NCBI RefSeq assembly: GCF_002099425.1
Contig: NW_018343964.1
Coordinates: forward strand, 1,040,501-1,104,500
Direction of reading: 5' to 3'
Length of the DNA stretch: 64,000 nt
Origin: Phascolarctos cinereus
Lineage: Eukaryota; Chordata; Mammalia; Diprotodontia; Phascolarctidae
The notes below the pieces were generated by a model. The model worked only from the letters and a program-made list of their open reading frames with translations, made no database searches and was not told the DNA's origin. The translations under genes were made by a program, and so were the position numbers. Below, piece after piece: positions 9,495 through 21,004 of this stretch. Each line of letters starts with the position of its first letter. Position 1 is the stretch's first letter.

Positions 9495-10517
9495 ATGAAG
9501 ACCAACTGAATCTAGCAGCCAAGTGCCCAATACAGCAAAGAATCCAAGAGACTGGAGTTATGACTTACTATTCAACCAAAACTGTTCAGAAAATTGGAAA
9601 ACAATCTAGCAGAAATTAGACTTACATCACAACTTCCTACCATATACGAAGACAAGATCTAAGTGGATATATGACTAAAATATAAAAGGAATCATCCTAA
9701 ATGAGAAAGAAATTACCTTTGAAATGTATAGATAGGGGAAGAGTACATAAGCAAAGAATAGAGACAATCACAGAAGACAAAATTAATAATTTTGATTATG
9801 TAACATTTAAAATATTTACACAAATAAAACTAATGCAATTACAATTAGATGGGCAAAAGTAACTGGTTAAATATCTTTGTAGCAGTTTTTTTTTCCCTCC
9901 TAAATTCTCATCTCTTACATATTTAAGCAAGGGAATTAAATGTATATAAACAACAGAGTTTCCTCAATATTTAAATGATCAAAGGATATAAACTGGTAAT
10001 TTTCAAGGAAAGAAATACAGGCTATCTACAACCATATGAAACAAGAATTCAAACTGCTAATATTTAGAGAAATGCAAATTAAAGCAGCTCTGAGTCTGTA
10101 CCTCACACCTATCAGATTAGTAAAGTTGACAAAGAAAATGACAATTTTTGGAGGAGATACATGAAAGCAGACACTAATACACTGTTATAGGAGCTCTTAA
10201 TTGGATTGGGCATTTTGCAAAGCAATTAGGAAATGTATTCAAGAAGACACTGAACTTTACATAATCTTTGACCCAACAATACCATTATCATGCCTATGAC
10301 CCAAAGCGATGAAAGAAAGACGAAAGGGACCCATATGTACAAAATATTTACATTAGCTCTTTTTGAAGTGGCAAAGAACTAGAAATAAAGGAGTGCTACC
10401 CAGATCTTGGCAGAGAGGTGTTGGGCTCAAGGTGTTAAATTAGAAATATATTTTCTAAAACATCCAGTTTGGGAATCTGTGTGGTTCATCTATGAATACT
10501 GGTTACAAGGGTTTTTC
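9495..10517 (+). mobile_element. L1 3' end (ORF2 C-terminus and 3' UTR), 5'-truncated
   Basis: Sense L1. Around 9600-9780 the translation holds broken ORF2 C-terminal phrases such as TSYHIRRQDLSGYMTKI. At 10060-10300 the DNA follows the universal L1 ORF2 end: GAGAAATGCAAATTAAAGCA, CTCACACCTATCAGATTAGT, GACCCAACAATACCATTATC. The marsupial-type 3' UTR follows (GAGTGCTACCCAGATCTTGG at 10391, GGTTACAAGGGTTTTTCTTA at 10500). A SINE interrupts the 3' UTR at 10518-10790 and the tail resumes after it. Confidence 0.82.
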
Positions 10518-10790
10518 TTATGGCAGGTAGCAATGTAGTGGATAGAGCACTGGCCCTGGAGTTAGGAAGACCCAAGTTCAAATTTAGCTTTACATACTTA
10601 CTAGCTGTATTACCTTAGTCAAGTCACTTAACCTCCATTTGCCTGTTTCATCAATTATAAAATGGGGATTATAATATCACCTACCTCACATGATTGCTAT
10701 AAGAATCAAATGAGATATTTCCAAAACATTTTGCACAATGCCTGGCATATAGTAGGCATTACATAAATACAAGCTATTATTATTACTAAT
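10518..10790 (+). mobile_element. tRNA-derived SINE with MIR-like core, nested in L1 3' UTR
   Basis: Head GTAGTGGATAGAGCACTGGC with a B-box-like AAGTTCAAATTTAGC, core AAGTCACTTAACCTCCATTT, then AATCAAATGAGATATTTCCA and TGCCTGGCATATAGTAGGC, ending in a TTATTATTATTAC tail. It lies between two parts of one L1 3' UTR, so it is younger than that L1. Confidence 0.88.
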
Positions 10791-10872
10791 GTTATTTCAA
10801 GAAGGGGAGTAGGAAAGAGGGAGAGGGGACAGAAGTAGGAGCTCCCTCCAAAAAAAAAAATAAAGAAAAAAA
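10791..10872 (+). mobile_element. L1 3' tail resuming after the SINE
   Basis: Purine-rich GGGGAGTAGGAAAGAGGGAG and an A-rich end from about 10851, matching the polypurine and poly(A) end expected for the L1 that begins at 9495. Confidence 0.6.
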
Positions 10873-10879
10873 ATACAAT

Positions 10880-11715
10880 CATCAAAAGCTTGACTTTTTT
10901 AATGCCTAAAAGAGAACAGAAAGAAAACCTGAAAAAAACACCCACAAATAAGCAGTTCAGCTTTGAAAGTTACATTTTAAATTTATTATACATTTTAAAA
11001 GAAAAGCATGTTGTACATGATAGAGATCCACAGTTTCATGGACAATCGACCTTTTCTCTCCTACTATGTATAAAGGAAATGCCATTTTATTTGTTGTTTG
11101 TTAAATTCAGAATATATTTTTTAAACCACAGCAGTAATCTGGGAAGTGTGACAGGTCAAACAGAAACTGATTACTATAAGTGAAACTACATTTCATCATG
11201 CAATTGATAATGGGATACAAATGACAATTTGTATCTATAGAGCTATGTCCTCAGTTTAGGGAAAAAATAGTTTCACTCATACTGCCTGGACTTTAGGTAC
11301 CCAAGGCTTCCTGTTACTTATCTTGTACCTTAGTAGATTTGAACTTACCCCATCCCAGGCAGTAAACTATTTCACGTTATTAGAAAGTAGAGGCGCAGCT
11401 AAAAAGTCTCCTAACCAATGAAACTACAGGCGTCCAAGACTTATATTGAGGGAAAATTGCTGAGTTGCCTCAGTAGCTTCAAATGTCTACAGAAGAATAA
11501 GAGATCTGGAGAAGCCTTATGTCTATTCCTCACCTTTTCCAGGCAAGAGAATGGAAGGAGATCAACCTTGCTAGCCAGAGGAAGGCATGTATAATCTATA
11601 ATGATGGAAGAAATAATGAATCAGGAAAACGGGCCATGTTTCTCTGGGTTTGTCACTAGCAAGATGACCACATGATACACTATTCAAATTTTCAAAAGTT
11701 TAAAAGTATAATAGG
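10880..11715. other. Unassigned DNA
   Basis: No repeat named. A 97-codon forward frame at 10890-11183 has no recognisable domain and begins in A-rich sequence. Confidence 0.5.
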
Positions 11716-11721
11716 ATCATT

Positions 11722-11885
11722 GACTCAGAGACAAAAGCTTAGGATTTGAACGGACCTCAAAGGACATCTAGTCTAAACCCTTCATTTTACATCCAAGAAA
11801 ACTACAGCCCCAATGAGATTAGGTGATTCATCCAAGGGCACATAGGCTGTAATCTGCACATAGGAAGGATCTGAATGCTTCAATG
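11722..11885 (-). mobile_element. MIR3-type SINE
   Basis: Reverse-complement MIR3 signature: a TTTGAACGGACCTCAAAGGA-CATCTAGTC block, from the part shared with L3/CR1 LINE tails, followed by CATTTTACATCCAAGAAAAC and a MIR core. Three similar copies occur elsewhere in the window. Confidence 0.65.
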
Positions 11886-11889
11886 ATCT

Positions 11890-13265
11890 ACTTTTCATTC
11901 TTTTCTTATTCATTTTTGGGGAGAATCAACCTTATCATTAGCACTTTCTTCTGTCCACCTCCTTCATGCCTGTATTTTTAATTAAACCACTGATGATTTC
12001 AACTTTTTCATTTTATAATAAGTAAACTGAGACTGAAATGTAAGAAATAAACCATAATCTTCTTTAAAATGAAAATAAAACATCAAGATATCATACATAA
12101 CTCTGATTAAATTTGTGATTTCCAAACCTATTTAAATATCACTTTCTTTTCACAAAGTTTTTAGGCCCTTACATTTATCTCCTGTTCTCTGCTGGTTTTA
12201 TTTTTCTGATTCCTTTTATTTTCCCACCATTTCAATCCCTTTGTCTTGTTGACTTACATTTCCCAAGTGTGTAGAGATTTTTATTTCATTTTAAGATTTA
12301 TACCCCCGTGTTTCTTTTTGTGTATTCAGTCACCACCTTTTTAGATCATTGAAATTTTACTTCACCAGGAAGCCTATTTTCAGACTAAACCAGTTGACAA
12401 CAAGAGTTACTCAGTCATTGCTTGGAGGCAAAAACATCATAGCTGACATTTTGCATGTATTGTTCATTCTTTCCCTAGATAGTTATTATTTAATTGGTCA
12501 ATTTTATTCAGATTATGTGTAAACAGCTACTGAAAAAATCAGTTCCGATTTATGCAAACAAGGATAATGTGGATACAAGAAAACCAGAAGTAATTGATCT
12601 TTGAAAGTGCTTATACCATAATTCCCAAACTCCTTCACTTTGAAACCTATTTTCAGAGCTAGTAACAATAGATTTGACCTTTCTCTCAAGATCACAGCCC
12701 TTCCCACCTTTGGGAAAGGTACACGTGAGCAGTGAAGAGATCAGGAAGCATTGCCAAGAGAATAAATTAGCAAAATAAAAGGCTTAAATAATGGAGTAAC
12801 AGGATAATGATCCCTGAATAAGTGAGAATGACCTATTTTTCAGCCAATCGGTATAGGGACATAGTCCAGATCAAATACCTGTCTTCATCCCAGTCATGAA
12901 AGTGATGGTGAGAGTTATCCTTCTCTCTCACGAGCAAGAAGTAACTATCTTTGCTCAAGGCAATTTGAGGAAAGGAAAGTCAGAGAAGCAGAGATGTGTG
13001 TGGGAGGAGAATTTCTATGTAAAGTGAACATAGCTCCAGGGCCTTCTACAAGAGGAGAAATTATCATTTTTTCATAGCAATGACTAAAACGTCAATGTAA
13101 AATAACAAAATTATTATAATTATTATATTCATCCAAATGATAATGGCACAAATTTACAATTTCTGTAATAAAGAATTCCAGTTCATTTCTGCTTTATAAT
13201 TATTGAAAAAAAGTTTTACTGTTATTGTTATAATGGATAGAAATGAAATATCATTATTCATGATT
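11890..13265. other. Unassigned AT-rich DNA
   Basis: About 1.4 kb without a recognisable repeat, gene or regulatory motif. Confidence 0.5.
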
Positions 13266-13282
13266 TAGAAGATAATGTTGGG

Positions 13283-14895
13283 AAGATGGCAGAGTACAGA
13301 AGCATTCAGCAAGGCTTTCCCAACATTCCCCTTCAAACAACTTTAAAATAATGCCTCAGATTTAATTCTAGAGTGACAGAGAAACAAAAGGTCAGAATGA
13401 AACATTCTTCTAGCCCAACATAAGACAGAACATTGGAAAAAAAGAGATCTGTGACACATGGTGGGTGGCTGGCCCAGAATTCATGTGGATGAAACACGAA
13501 TGGTGGGACTAGGTGGTGGAGACAAAAGTATTAGCAGCTTTGGAATCTCCTGAGGCAGAGATGGTAAGGGGATTTGGCAATTTGTGAGAAAGAGATTACA
13601 GGGTACTCTTGTACTAGACACAGACCAAATGCTGTTCAGCAACTCCATTGCCTACACCCACTTCTGGGTCATTGGTCAAGGGCAAAGAGGAACATTTGGG
13701 TCAAGAGGGAGTTGAAGTTCTAAGGGATAGTATAACTTCAGGCCCCAAGGGATCAGGGAGCCTGAGGAATGGTAGCATTTCCAATCCCAAAGGAGGAGGG
13801 GCCCTTCTTGGATAAGGAACAGAGTGCAAACCAAGAGAGCATTCACCACAGCTCTCCTTAGATTACACAACCTTGGCAGTGCTGAAAACTTCTAATTCCC
13901 CCAAATAAATCTCAAAACAGCAGTGCAAAAAAGGCTGAAGCATGAGACAGATATTGAAGGACATTAATGAAATAGAAAATTTTCAAGCATATGTGATGAA
14001 AAGACCAGAACTGTATAGAAAATTTGACTTTCAAAAACAAGACTCAAGAGAAGCATAAAAAGGTCATGATGAAAGAGAAATCACAAAGGAACCAATAAGG
14101 TTAAACTGTGTACCTTTCTATGTGGGAAGATGATATATGTATCTTCTAGGAACTTTATCATTATTAGGGCTTTTAGGAAGGCCTCTACATAGAAAAAGGA
14201 TGCAAGATAGAGTCAATTATGTTGGGATGATGGGGAGAAATTGGATAAGTGAGAAAAAGGAATGAAAAGATCTACCCCAGAAGATGTGCAAAGGGAGAGG
14301 AAGAATGGGAAAATTATTTCACAAAAAAGAGGCACTCAAGGAAGAACTTTTACAATGGGGTGAAATGGTAGAGGAGGTGGACAATGCTTAACTTCAGTCA
14401 CATCTAATTGGTTCAAAAAGGGACATATACATTCATAAAATACATTGATACTCAATTGGTAATACATACATACATGTATACATGCTCAATTCATAATAGA
14501 TACATATATACATACATGCTCAGTTGGTAATAGAAATCTATCTTACACAACAGGGAAGTAGGAGGGGAAGGGGATAAGAAAAGGGAAGGTGATCAAAGGG
14601 AAGCCAGATAAAAGAAGGCAATGATCAGAACCATAACCTTTAGAGGAGAGACAGGATAAAAAGAAGAAAACAGGATCAGGGAAATGCACAGTTAACAATT
14701 TTAACTGTGAATGTGATTTGGATGAACTCACATAAAATGGAAATGGATCACAGAATGGATTAGAAAACAGAATCCAACAATATGTTGTTTACAAGAAACA
14801 TACTTGAAACAGAGAGACACATGCAGAGTTAAAATAAGGGACTGGAGTAGAAACTATTATGCTTTGGGTAAGAGTAGCAATCATGATCTCACACA
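13283..14895 (+). mobile_element. L1, 5' end present, internally deleted and 3'-truncated
   Basis: Starts with AAGATGGCAGAGTACAGAAG (L1 5' end) and ends in the ORF2 endonuclease region. It is flanked by the perfect 14-mer AAGATAATGTTGGG (13269-13282 and 14896-14909), a target-site duplication. Contents: 5' UTR to about 13945; a sharp deletion into the ORF1 C-terminal end (GAAAAGACCAGAACTGTATA at 13998); an inter-ORF spacer (14130-14690); then ORF2 start. In the spacer AAATCTATCTTACACAACAGG echoes the 3' block of the copy at 3892-6319. There is no poly(A) and no ORF2 beyond the first 70 or so codons, unlike the usual 5'-truncated L1. Confidence 0.82.
14690..14893 (+). pseudogene. L1 ORF2 N-terminal endonuclease fragment
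   Basis: Across shifting frames the DNA encodes the start of the L1 apurinic-type endonuclease. GAATCCAACAATATGTTGTT then TACAAGAAACATACTTGAAA correspond to human ORF2p positions around DPSVCCIQETHL; AGAGAGACACATGCAGAGTT corresponds to RDTHRL. The glutamate of the QETH motif is a catalytic residue in the family. The fragment stops at GATCTCACAC, before the rest of the endonuclease and all of the RT. Confidence 0.7.
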
Positions 14896-14909
14896 AAGAT
14901 AATGTTGGG

Positions 14910-15783
14910 TAAATTATTCAGCTGCATGTGAAGATTTAAAAATTTGAACTCCACTGTGAATTTCTAGAATTGTACTAACTACTGAATCTCTGTGGAATCT
15001 CTCTGAAAACTCAGTAATATTTTTTTAACATGCTGTCTGCAACCCTTCTACATTACACAAATGTCTACTGTTCCCATGGCTTGGTTCCCTAAAGTAACAT
15101 TCCCATTTTTAAGGGAGCATGAGAATTACCTGTGAGGAGGCATTTAAGATTGAATTAGATTTAGAACATACAAAAAAAAGGCTTAGAAAAATTACAGTGC
15201 ACTCTGACACCAATGTAGACCTTGGTTATTGAAGACTAATTTTTTTAAAAAAGCCATCAGTATATTAAGCTAATATTTTAAAATTATAAATCAATTAAAA
15301 ATTAAAATTATGAACCAATTTATTTGACTTCAATATAGCTTGTGTAAAACTATGCTTTGAACACCTAAGGGTGTCTTTTAAACTATATCTATGAATTTAG
15401 CACTTTCTCTAGTGAAAGAAAATCCTTCTGTGCTATCTGAACAATTTCACAAACCTACAACTTAGTGCCTAAGCTTATAAATAGCTAAAAATCAGGAATA
15501 TTAGATGGGAAACCCAAGCAGAGAGAAGTTATGAATATGCCTAGTTGGAAAGGACTAGTTTTAATTTTTTGAGTTTGGATATACTGTAAAGAAATGGAAT
15601 TTCCAAGCCAATATTATAAAAAGCAATTACAATATGGAGAAAGGCAAAAGGAAATGCACAGATAATGAGTGAGGTTCCTTGCAATCTTAAGAAAACATAT
15701 TTTTGCATAATTTTCATCTGAGAACTATTCTTATGATCATTTCTAATCACACAACATTTTTAGAAACAGCACACTAATCAATA
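14910..15783. other. Unassigned AT-rich DNA
   Basis: No recognisable element. A 69-codon reverse frame at 15541-15750 is without motif. Confidence 0.5.
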
Positions 15784-15785
15784 TT

Positions 15786-15965
15786 TAGATTTATGCAATG
15801 ATAGAACTGCAAGAAAACATAGAGATCATTTAACTTTTTTTTTACAGATGAAGAAACTGAAGCTCATTGAGGTTGTGACTTTCTTAAAGTCACACAGCTA
15901 GAAACAGAGGCAAAAGTCAGACAGAGCTGTTGATTCCCAGTTCAGTGCTCCTTATAGCACACCAC
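15786..15965 (-). mobile_element. MIR3-type SINE
   Basis: GATAGAACTGCAAGAAAACA in the L3-like end, TTACAGATGAAGAAACTGAA, AAAGTCACACAGCTAGAAAC and a head-proximal CAGTTCAGTGCTCCTTATAG. It lies in reverse orientation. Confidence 0.68.
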
Positions 15966-16159
15966 ACAAACTTTCATAATTGAATTTGAATAAATGAAAG
16001 ATTTTCAAATTTTTGGTGTCAGCACTTTCTCTACCAAAGCACCTTGTAATCCCTTTACTCTTACTAGGTAGTCTTTGAGAGTTGCTGTGACCAAATCCCT
16101 GATGATAAGGTACTCCAAATTTAGATAAATTGGTTGAGTGCCAGTCCCCTAATTATGTT

Positions 16160-16414
16160 ATTTTTGTTGTTGTTATTCAGTTGTTTCAGTCCAAATCCAA
16201 CTGCTGTGACCCCATTTGGGGTTTTCTTGGAAAAAGATTCTGGAGTGGTCTGCCATTTCCTTCTCCTGCTCATTTTATAGATGAGGAAATTGAGGCAAAC
16301 AAGGTTAAGTGACTTGCCCAAGATCAGACAAGTAGTATCTGAGGCCAAATTTAAACTCAGGTGTTGCTGACTCTAGGTCCTGTGCTCTATCTACTGTGCC
16401 ACCTAGCTGCCCCA
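16160..16414 (-). mobile_element. Marsupial tRNA-derived SINE with RTE tail, near full length
   Basis: Reverse complement of the full SINE. On the plus strand it runs from the tail (TTGTTGTTGTTATTCAGTTG, TGTGACCCCATTTGGGGTTT) through GAGGAAATTGAGGCAAACAA and ATCTACTGTGCCACCTAGCT to the 5' end GGGGCAGCTAGGTGGC (reversed). About 255 bp with both ends present, so it is relatively young. Confidence 0.92.
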
Positions 16415-16574
16415 CACCATAACTGTAGTTTTTCCTACTTAGTAAGGATTGAGAAACCTTACATCCCCCTAGCATAGCCTTCAAAACTTAGTGTCATCTC
16501 CATAAAATTTGATACACAAAAATGGATTGACTTCTCACCATTGTAAATTAGTAACAGGCTATCACTGGGAGACA

Positions 16575-16648
16575 CTGTGACTTTCTTTGTGTCTCCAATG
16601 TTTTTCACAGTGCCTGGCTCATATTAAGTGCTTAATAATTATTGTTAT
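16575..16648 (+). mobile_element. L2 3'-end fragment
   Basis: CACAGTGCCTGGCTCATATT followed by AAGTGCTTAATAATTATTG, the terminal L2 signature. Confidence 0.65.
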
Positions 16649-16649
16649 T

Positions 16650-17028
16650 GTTAATGATGATGAGAAGGTGGAGGAAGAGGAGAGAAGAAACTGAGGCTGT
16701 AACTATAGCATAATACATTGTAAATAACATATAATATGAAGCAAGGGGAAAAAAAAAACATTATCCTTCAATCATCCAAAATACATCTTCAATACATCTT
16801 TAAAAAGGAGATGGGGAAGGGATGGTTTGTACTAAATGACTGTATGCTGATAGGAATTCTTTCAGTGAAAGAAAATGATTCTTTGATAGTTCTCCTCTAA
16901 GCCACTGAAAACGGAGTGGTATAAACCAAGCACTTTGGGGAATTATTTGTGGACCTGCTTCTCAGACACTCAGTATACTCATTAAATTTAATTTGATGAA
17001 CCCTCACATTTTATTTATAATGAATATA
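16650..17028. other. Unassigned AT-rich DNA
   Basis: No recognisable repeat; a short direct echo of ATACATCTT occurs near 16780-16802. Confidence 0.5.
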
Positions 17029-17029
17029 C

Positions 17030-17308
17030 TAATTCCCTTCCAGGCTCAGTTGAAGGTCGTTCTTCCCAGACATAACCCTTCCTAATGTCCGTTGTTGTTA
17101 TTACTCTCTTCTGTCTAGTAAAATTACTCTGAACTTACTTTGTGCATATTCTTTTTTAAAACTTATCTCTATATATGCTACATCATTCAGAAAAAAACTA
17201 AACTCTTTGAAGGCAGGATTGTTTCACCTTCCCTTTTGTATCTCTAATACTGAGTACAATTCCTTTCACATAGTACACATCTAATAAATATGCATTCAAA
17301 TGCACTGA
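17030..17308 (+). mobile_element. L2 3' UTR
   Basis: CTTCCAGGCTCAGTTGAAGG, ACTCTTTGAAGGCAGGATTG, and a terminal TTCACATAGTACACATCTAA-TAAATATG: the L2 order of domains, 5'-truncated. Confidence 0.75.
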
Positions 17309-17309
17309 A

Positions 17310-17572
17310 TAAAAATAATAGTAATAACTGACAACTTTATAGTGTTTTATAGTATTTTACATGTGTTCTCTCATTTTTATCTTCACAAAGACACTGAGGT
17401 AGACATTATTATTATTCCCATTTTACAAATGAGAAAACTGAGGTACATGCAGGTTAAGGGACTTGTTCAAAATTGTACAGCTATTAAATGTATGAAACCA
17501 AATTTGAATTCAAGTCTTCCTGACTCTAGGTTCAATGTTCTGTCTACTGTACTACCTAGCTACCTAGAATAT
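17310..17572 (-). mobile_element. MIR-type SINE
   Basis: Reverse MIR: ATTATTATTCCCATTTTACA, GAGAAAACTGAGGTACATGC, TTGAATTCAAGTCTTCCTGA, and the head end TCTACTGTACTACCTAGCTA. It abuts the L2 just upstream. Confidence 0.85.
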
Positions 17573-17574
17573 CA

Positions 17575-17928
17575 AACTATATTTCCATTTTATAGATAGG
17601 AAAATTATGTCTACCGATAATTTTCATTCAGCCTACCTACCTACTAACTAATCTGAACATTATTTTAAGGGTTCACGAACATATTCTCATAGAATTTTAG
17701 AAGAAGGGGCCCTCACTGGAACCTTTTAATCATAGTTCTGGATGATGTCTTCTCCCAAAATATACATATGGTAAAATGTACTTATGTAGTTTCCCATTTA
17801 ATTTTTCACACCTCTAAAGTTCACATTTAGATGTCTCAGCCCAAAACACATAATTGCGTTTTTTAACCACATGTAACATTTCCATTTCTTTATTCCTGTT
17901 ATAAACTCCTACAGCAAATCTCTCTTTG
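17575..17928. other. Unassigned AT-rich DNA
   Basis: No feature recognised. Confidence 0.5.
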
Positions 17929-17929
17929 G

Positions 17930-18076
17930 CCCCCTCTGATCTGCTGTCCTAAACTCTACAAAGACAGCTTACTATCTTTTTGTGCTAAAGTATTGTTATA
18001 GCTATCAATAATCTCCAAATCCTAGAACATGACATTGTACATAATGGGTGCTTAATAAGTATTTATTAAAAGGAAA
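17930..18076 (+). mobile_element. L2 3'-end fragment
   Basis: ACAAAGACAGCTTACTATCT followed by GACATTGTACATAATGGGTG and CTTAATAAGTATTTATT at the end, consistent with a diverged L2 3' terminus. Confidence 0.6.
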
Positions 18077-18367
18077 ATGAATTCATCCACTGCCACATTT
18101 TTGTCAAGTTCCGTACTGTTTCACACACAGATCATATTATTCAGGACCATAAAGCATCTACTCTGAGAATGCTAATTTTTTTTAGGCATTAGAATATCCA
18201 GAACATTAAAGAAACAGTTTTGAAGGAGACCCAACTCATATCCTGAGGCATAGAATCCTTAACATAATTGTGTGAACCTTTTCTTCTAGGAACTGAGTAC
18301 CCAGACTCCATATTGGGTACCACTTAGGTGTGCCCTCTCCTCTACCCCTTTGAGAGAAGGCTTTAGA

Positions 18368-18526
18368 TCAGGGGTGGGGAACCTGTAGCCTGAAGGCCAC
18401 ACGTGGTCCTTTAGGTCCCTGAGTGCAGTCCTTTGACTGAATCCAAACTTCACCGAAAAAAATCCCCTTAATAAAAGAATTTGTTCTATAAAACTTGTAC
18501 TCAGTCAAAAGGCCACAGCCAAGGAC
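18368..18526 (+). mobile_element. Nonautonomous hAT (Charlie-like) MITE, right end missing
   Basis: Left terminus CAGGGGTGGGGAACCTGTAG then GGCCACACGTGGTCC, followed by CTTTGACTGAATCCAAACTT, an AT-rich centre, and the inner part of the right arm (CAGTCAAAAGGCCACAGCCA). The terminal part of the right arm is absent. A fuller copy is at 62148-62336. Confidence 0.75.
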
Positions 18527-18639
18527 CTAGATCCTAGACTCCTTGAAGTCAGATTCAATTTGACTGTGCACTGATTGACTCAGCCCCTTCATGACAGGAC
18601 CTTAGAGGAGTAATCCCTATCAGTTGGTAATTCCCCATC

Positions 18640-19150
18640 CTGTGGTATGAGTATTCCTAGCTCCCACTGCCCTTATTCACATATTTCAGAGTCAATATCA
18701 GCTGAGGACAAACAAAATAAAAGGAACAAACAAATATCTTCTTCTTTTCTCTCCCCTAGTATCATTGCTATGCATCTCAATGACGTTCTTTCCATAAATC
18801 ATATAATTCCCTGTAATTTCAGTGACTGTCCCTGGAATCTTTACTGTATTTTAACAAAATCAGTGTGGGTATACCCCCAAAGATCTGTTCTGAGCCCTCT
18901 TCTCATTTCCCTCTGCACTTCTTCCTGGGCAAAATGATGATCTCTATGTAGATTACTCCCAGATATTTCTATTTAACCCATATCTCTACTATGAACTCTA
19001 ATCCCATATTGCCTGCTAGATATCTCTACCTCGGTGTCCCATAGGTGTCTGAAACGTTAACAGGGCCAAACCACACTCATTATACACTCTCTCCCCATCC
19101 CCATCAAACCCCTCCTCCAAACTTCCCTATTTCTGTGACAGACACAGAGT
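18640..19150 (+). mobile_element. L2 LINE internal fragment (RT region)
   Basis: Forward translation gives PQRSVLSPLLISLCTSSW at 18873-18930, matching the RT motif B region (PQGSVLGPLLFSLYTS) of L2/CR1 LINEs. A decayed motif C follows: GATGATCTCTATGTAGATTA. Further downstream, phrases like SPSNPSSKLPYF match the L2 segment after RT. Stops interrupt all frames. Confidence 0.72.
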
Positions 19151-19975
19151 CTGAGACAGTTTGACAAACCTGATATCTTGTAAGCTTCATGTGTGTTTCT
19201 ATGCCTGGGCATGTGAAGTTGGCCCTATTTTCCTACTTCCCTTGAAACAGCTTCAGCTGGACAGTTCTCCCATAGCAACACCCTCAGTGGAAGCAGCTGT
19301 CTCTAAGAGTAGATAAGAGCAGCAAGGGGAAAAAAAAATGGAAGTCAAGTATACCTTTCCAGGCATTCTATAGAACCATTTATAATATTTGAGGAATATT
19401 GCCTGAGTCCTAAATGTTAATGGTATATAAAAGCCTCCAGTCTCAGAAAGAAGCATTAACAAAAAGCAACACTGGGGGGGGGGGGAACAAACAAACAAAC
19501 AAAAAACACATTTGAGCCTAGAAACTCAAATTAAATTGAATTTTCATAAATGAAAGCAGTGCCCTCAGAAGAAAAGGTCCATTCTCCATGTATTTTTAAA
19601 ACCTGTTTATTCTTCCTTCTAGATGGTTCATTACTTCCACCAATTTTTGGTGTGGGATACTTACTCCTAAAGGTCATAATCCAGTTCTATTGTCACCAGA
19701 AGCCATTTCTCTAATTCCATCACACTGATCCTGAGAAATCTGTCATGAGACATACCTTAGGCTCCAGTATGAACTCTCTTAAGCATTTGGATCGCAACAA
19801 GGCATTAGCCCAGTTTATTCATTTTGTATAGTGCCAGCAGATAATCACCAAGTAAGATCAAAAGTCTCCCAGATTTTTATATATGGTTTAATATTTTATC
19901 TCATCACTGATTACAAAGATTCTTATAGGTACAGCAAAGGCCCACACTGATATTCCATTCTCAGTTTTCAGCTAG
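19151..19975. other. Unassigned DNA
   Basis: Includes a G homopolymer of about 10 at 19474-19485 followed by (CAAA)n-like AACAAACAAACAAACAAA. No gene or repeat family recognised. Confidence 0.5.
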
Positions 19976-19979
19976 ATCT

Positions 19980-20515
19980 TCTATTTTCTTTATTTTAAGC
20001 AGAGCCTAAAATTCTATCTCTATTATGAATCTGCAAATTGATTTTCCTAAAATACAGTTCTATGTCTCTTCCCCACTCAATAAACTCCAATGGTTCCTTA
20101 TTACCTCTATTATCAATACTAATTTCTTTGTTCAACATTTAAAAACCTTCACCATCTAATCTCAAGTCACTTTTCTAGGCTTATTACACATTATATCCCT
20201 TCACATACTGTATACGTCCAGCCAAATTGGCCTTCTTATTCCTCTATTCTACCTCATACCTTCTTCCTCAGCCCTGTCTCTTAGACTCCCTTCAGTTTAA
20301 AAATTTATCTCAGGTGCCAATTTCTCTGTGAGGTCTCTCCTGATTTCCCCACCCATGATTGCCTCTCTCCCCAAATCCTTTGAAAAACCTTGCTTGTATA
20401 TACATTGTGTGTTGCCTCCTCAGATGTGTCATAAAACTTCTTGAGGGCACAGACTGCTTCTTTATCAAAAAGCACCTATCACACTACCTGGCATACAACA
20501 GATGTTTAATCAGTC
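19980..20515 (+). mobile_element. L2 3' UTR
   Basis: CCCACTCAATAAACTCCAAT at 20072, AAACCTTCACCATCTAATCT at 20141, ACTTCTTGAGGGCACAGACT at 20436, and the terminal CTACCTGGCATACAACAGAT near 20483. Frames are closed. Confidence 0.78.
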
Positions 20516-20722
20516 AATACATGAACAAGCATTTATTAAATACTTAATATATACCTTACAAGCTAAGCCCTATGGACACAAAGAAAGACAAAAGCAATCT
20601 TTCCTTCAAGAGACAAATAATCTAATGGGAAAGATGACATAGAAACAACTAAATACAAACAAGATATAGATAAGCTAAATCATAGATAGTTACAATCAGT
20701 GGATAAATATGTATTATTGATT
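20516..20722 (-). mobile_element. L2 3' end, reverse
   Basis: ATGAACAAGCATTTATTAAA, AAGCCCTATGGACACAAAGA, AATCTAATGGGAAAGATGAC. It directly abuts the forward L2, a tail-to-tail junction at about 20515. Confidence 0.75.
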
Positions 20723-21004
20723 GATTTCAAAAGGAACAGAAGATTTTATTGATGAAGAAGAAATTATTGATGGCCTCTGCCCCAAGGCTCTCTACACCCT
20801 TGCAAAATGTGAATTTCCTAATTAATGTATAATATTTTATATCTCTAATATTAACATTTGTTCTATATTTGGTCAGTTTAAACCTCAAAAATAATTAAAT
20901 ACAAAAAAGTCTAAAATGTCACTACAAAGATGTCATTTCTCTTTTTTACCTTTACCAATAAGGCACTTGAAGACAGATATTACATCTTTTATTTTCTTCT
21001 ATTC

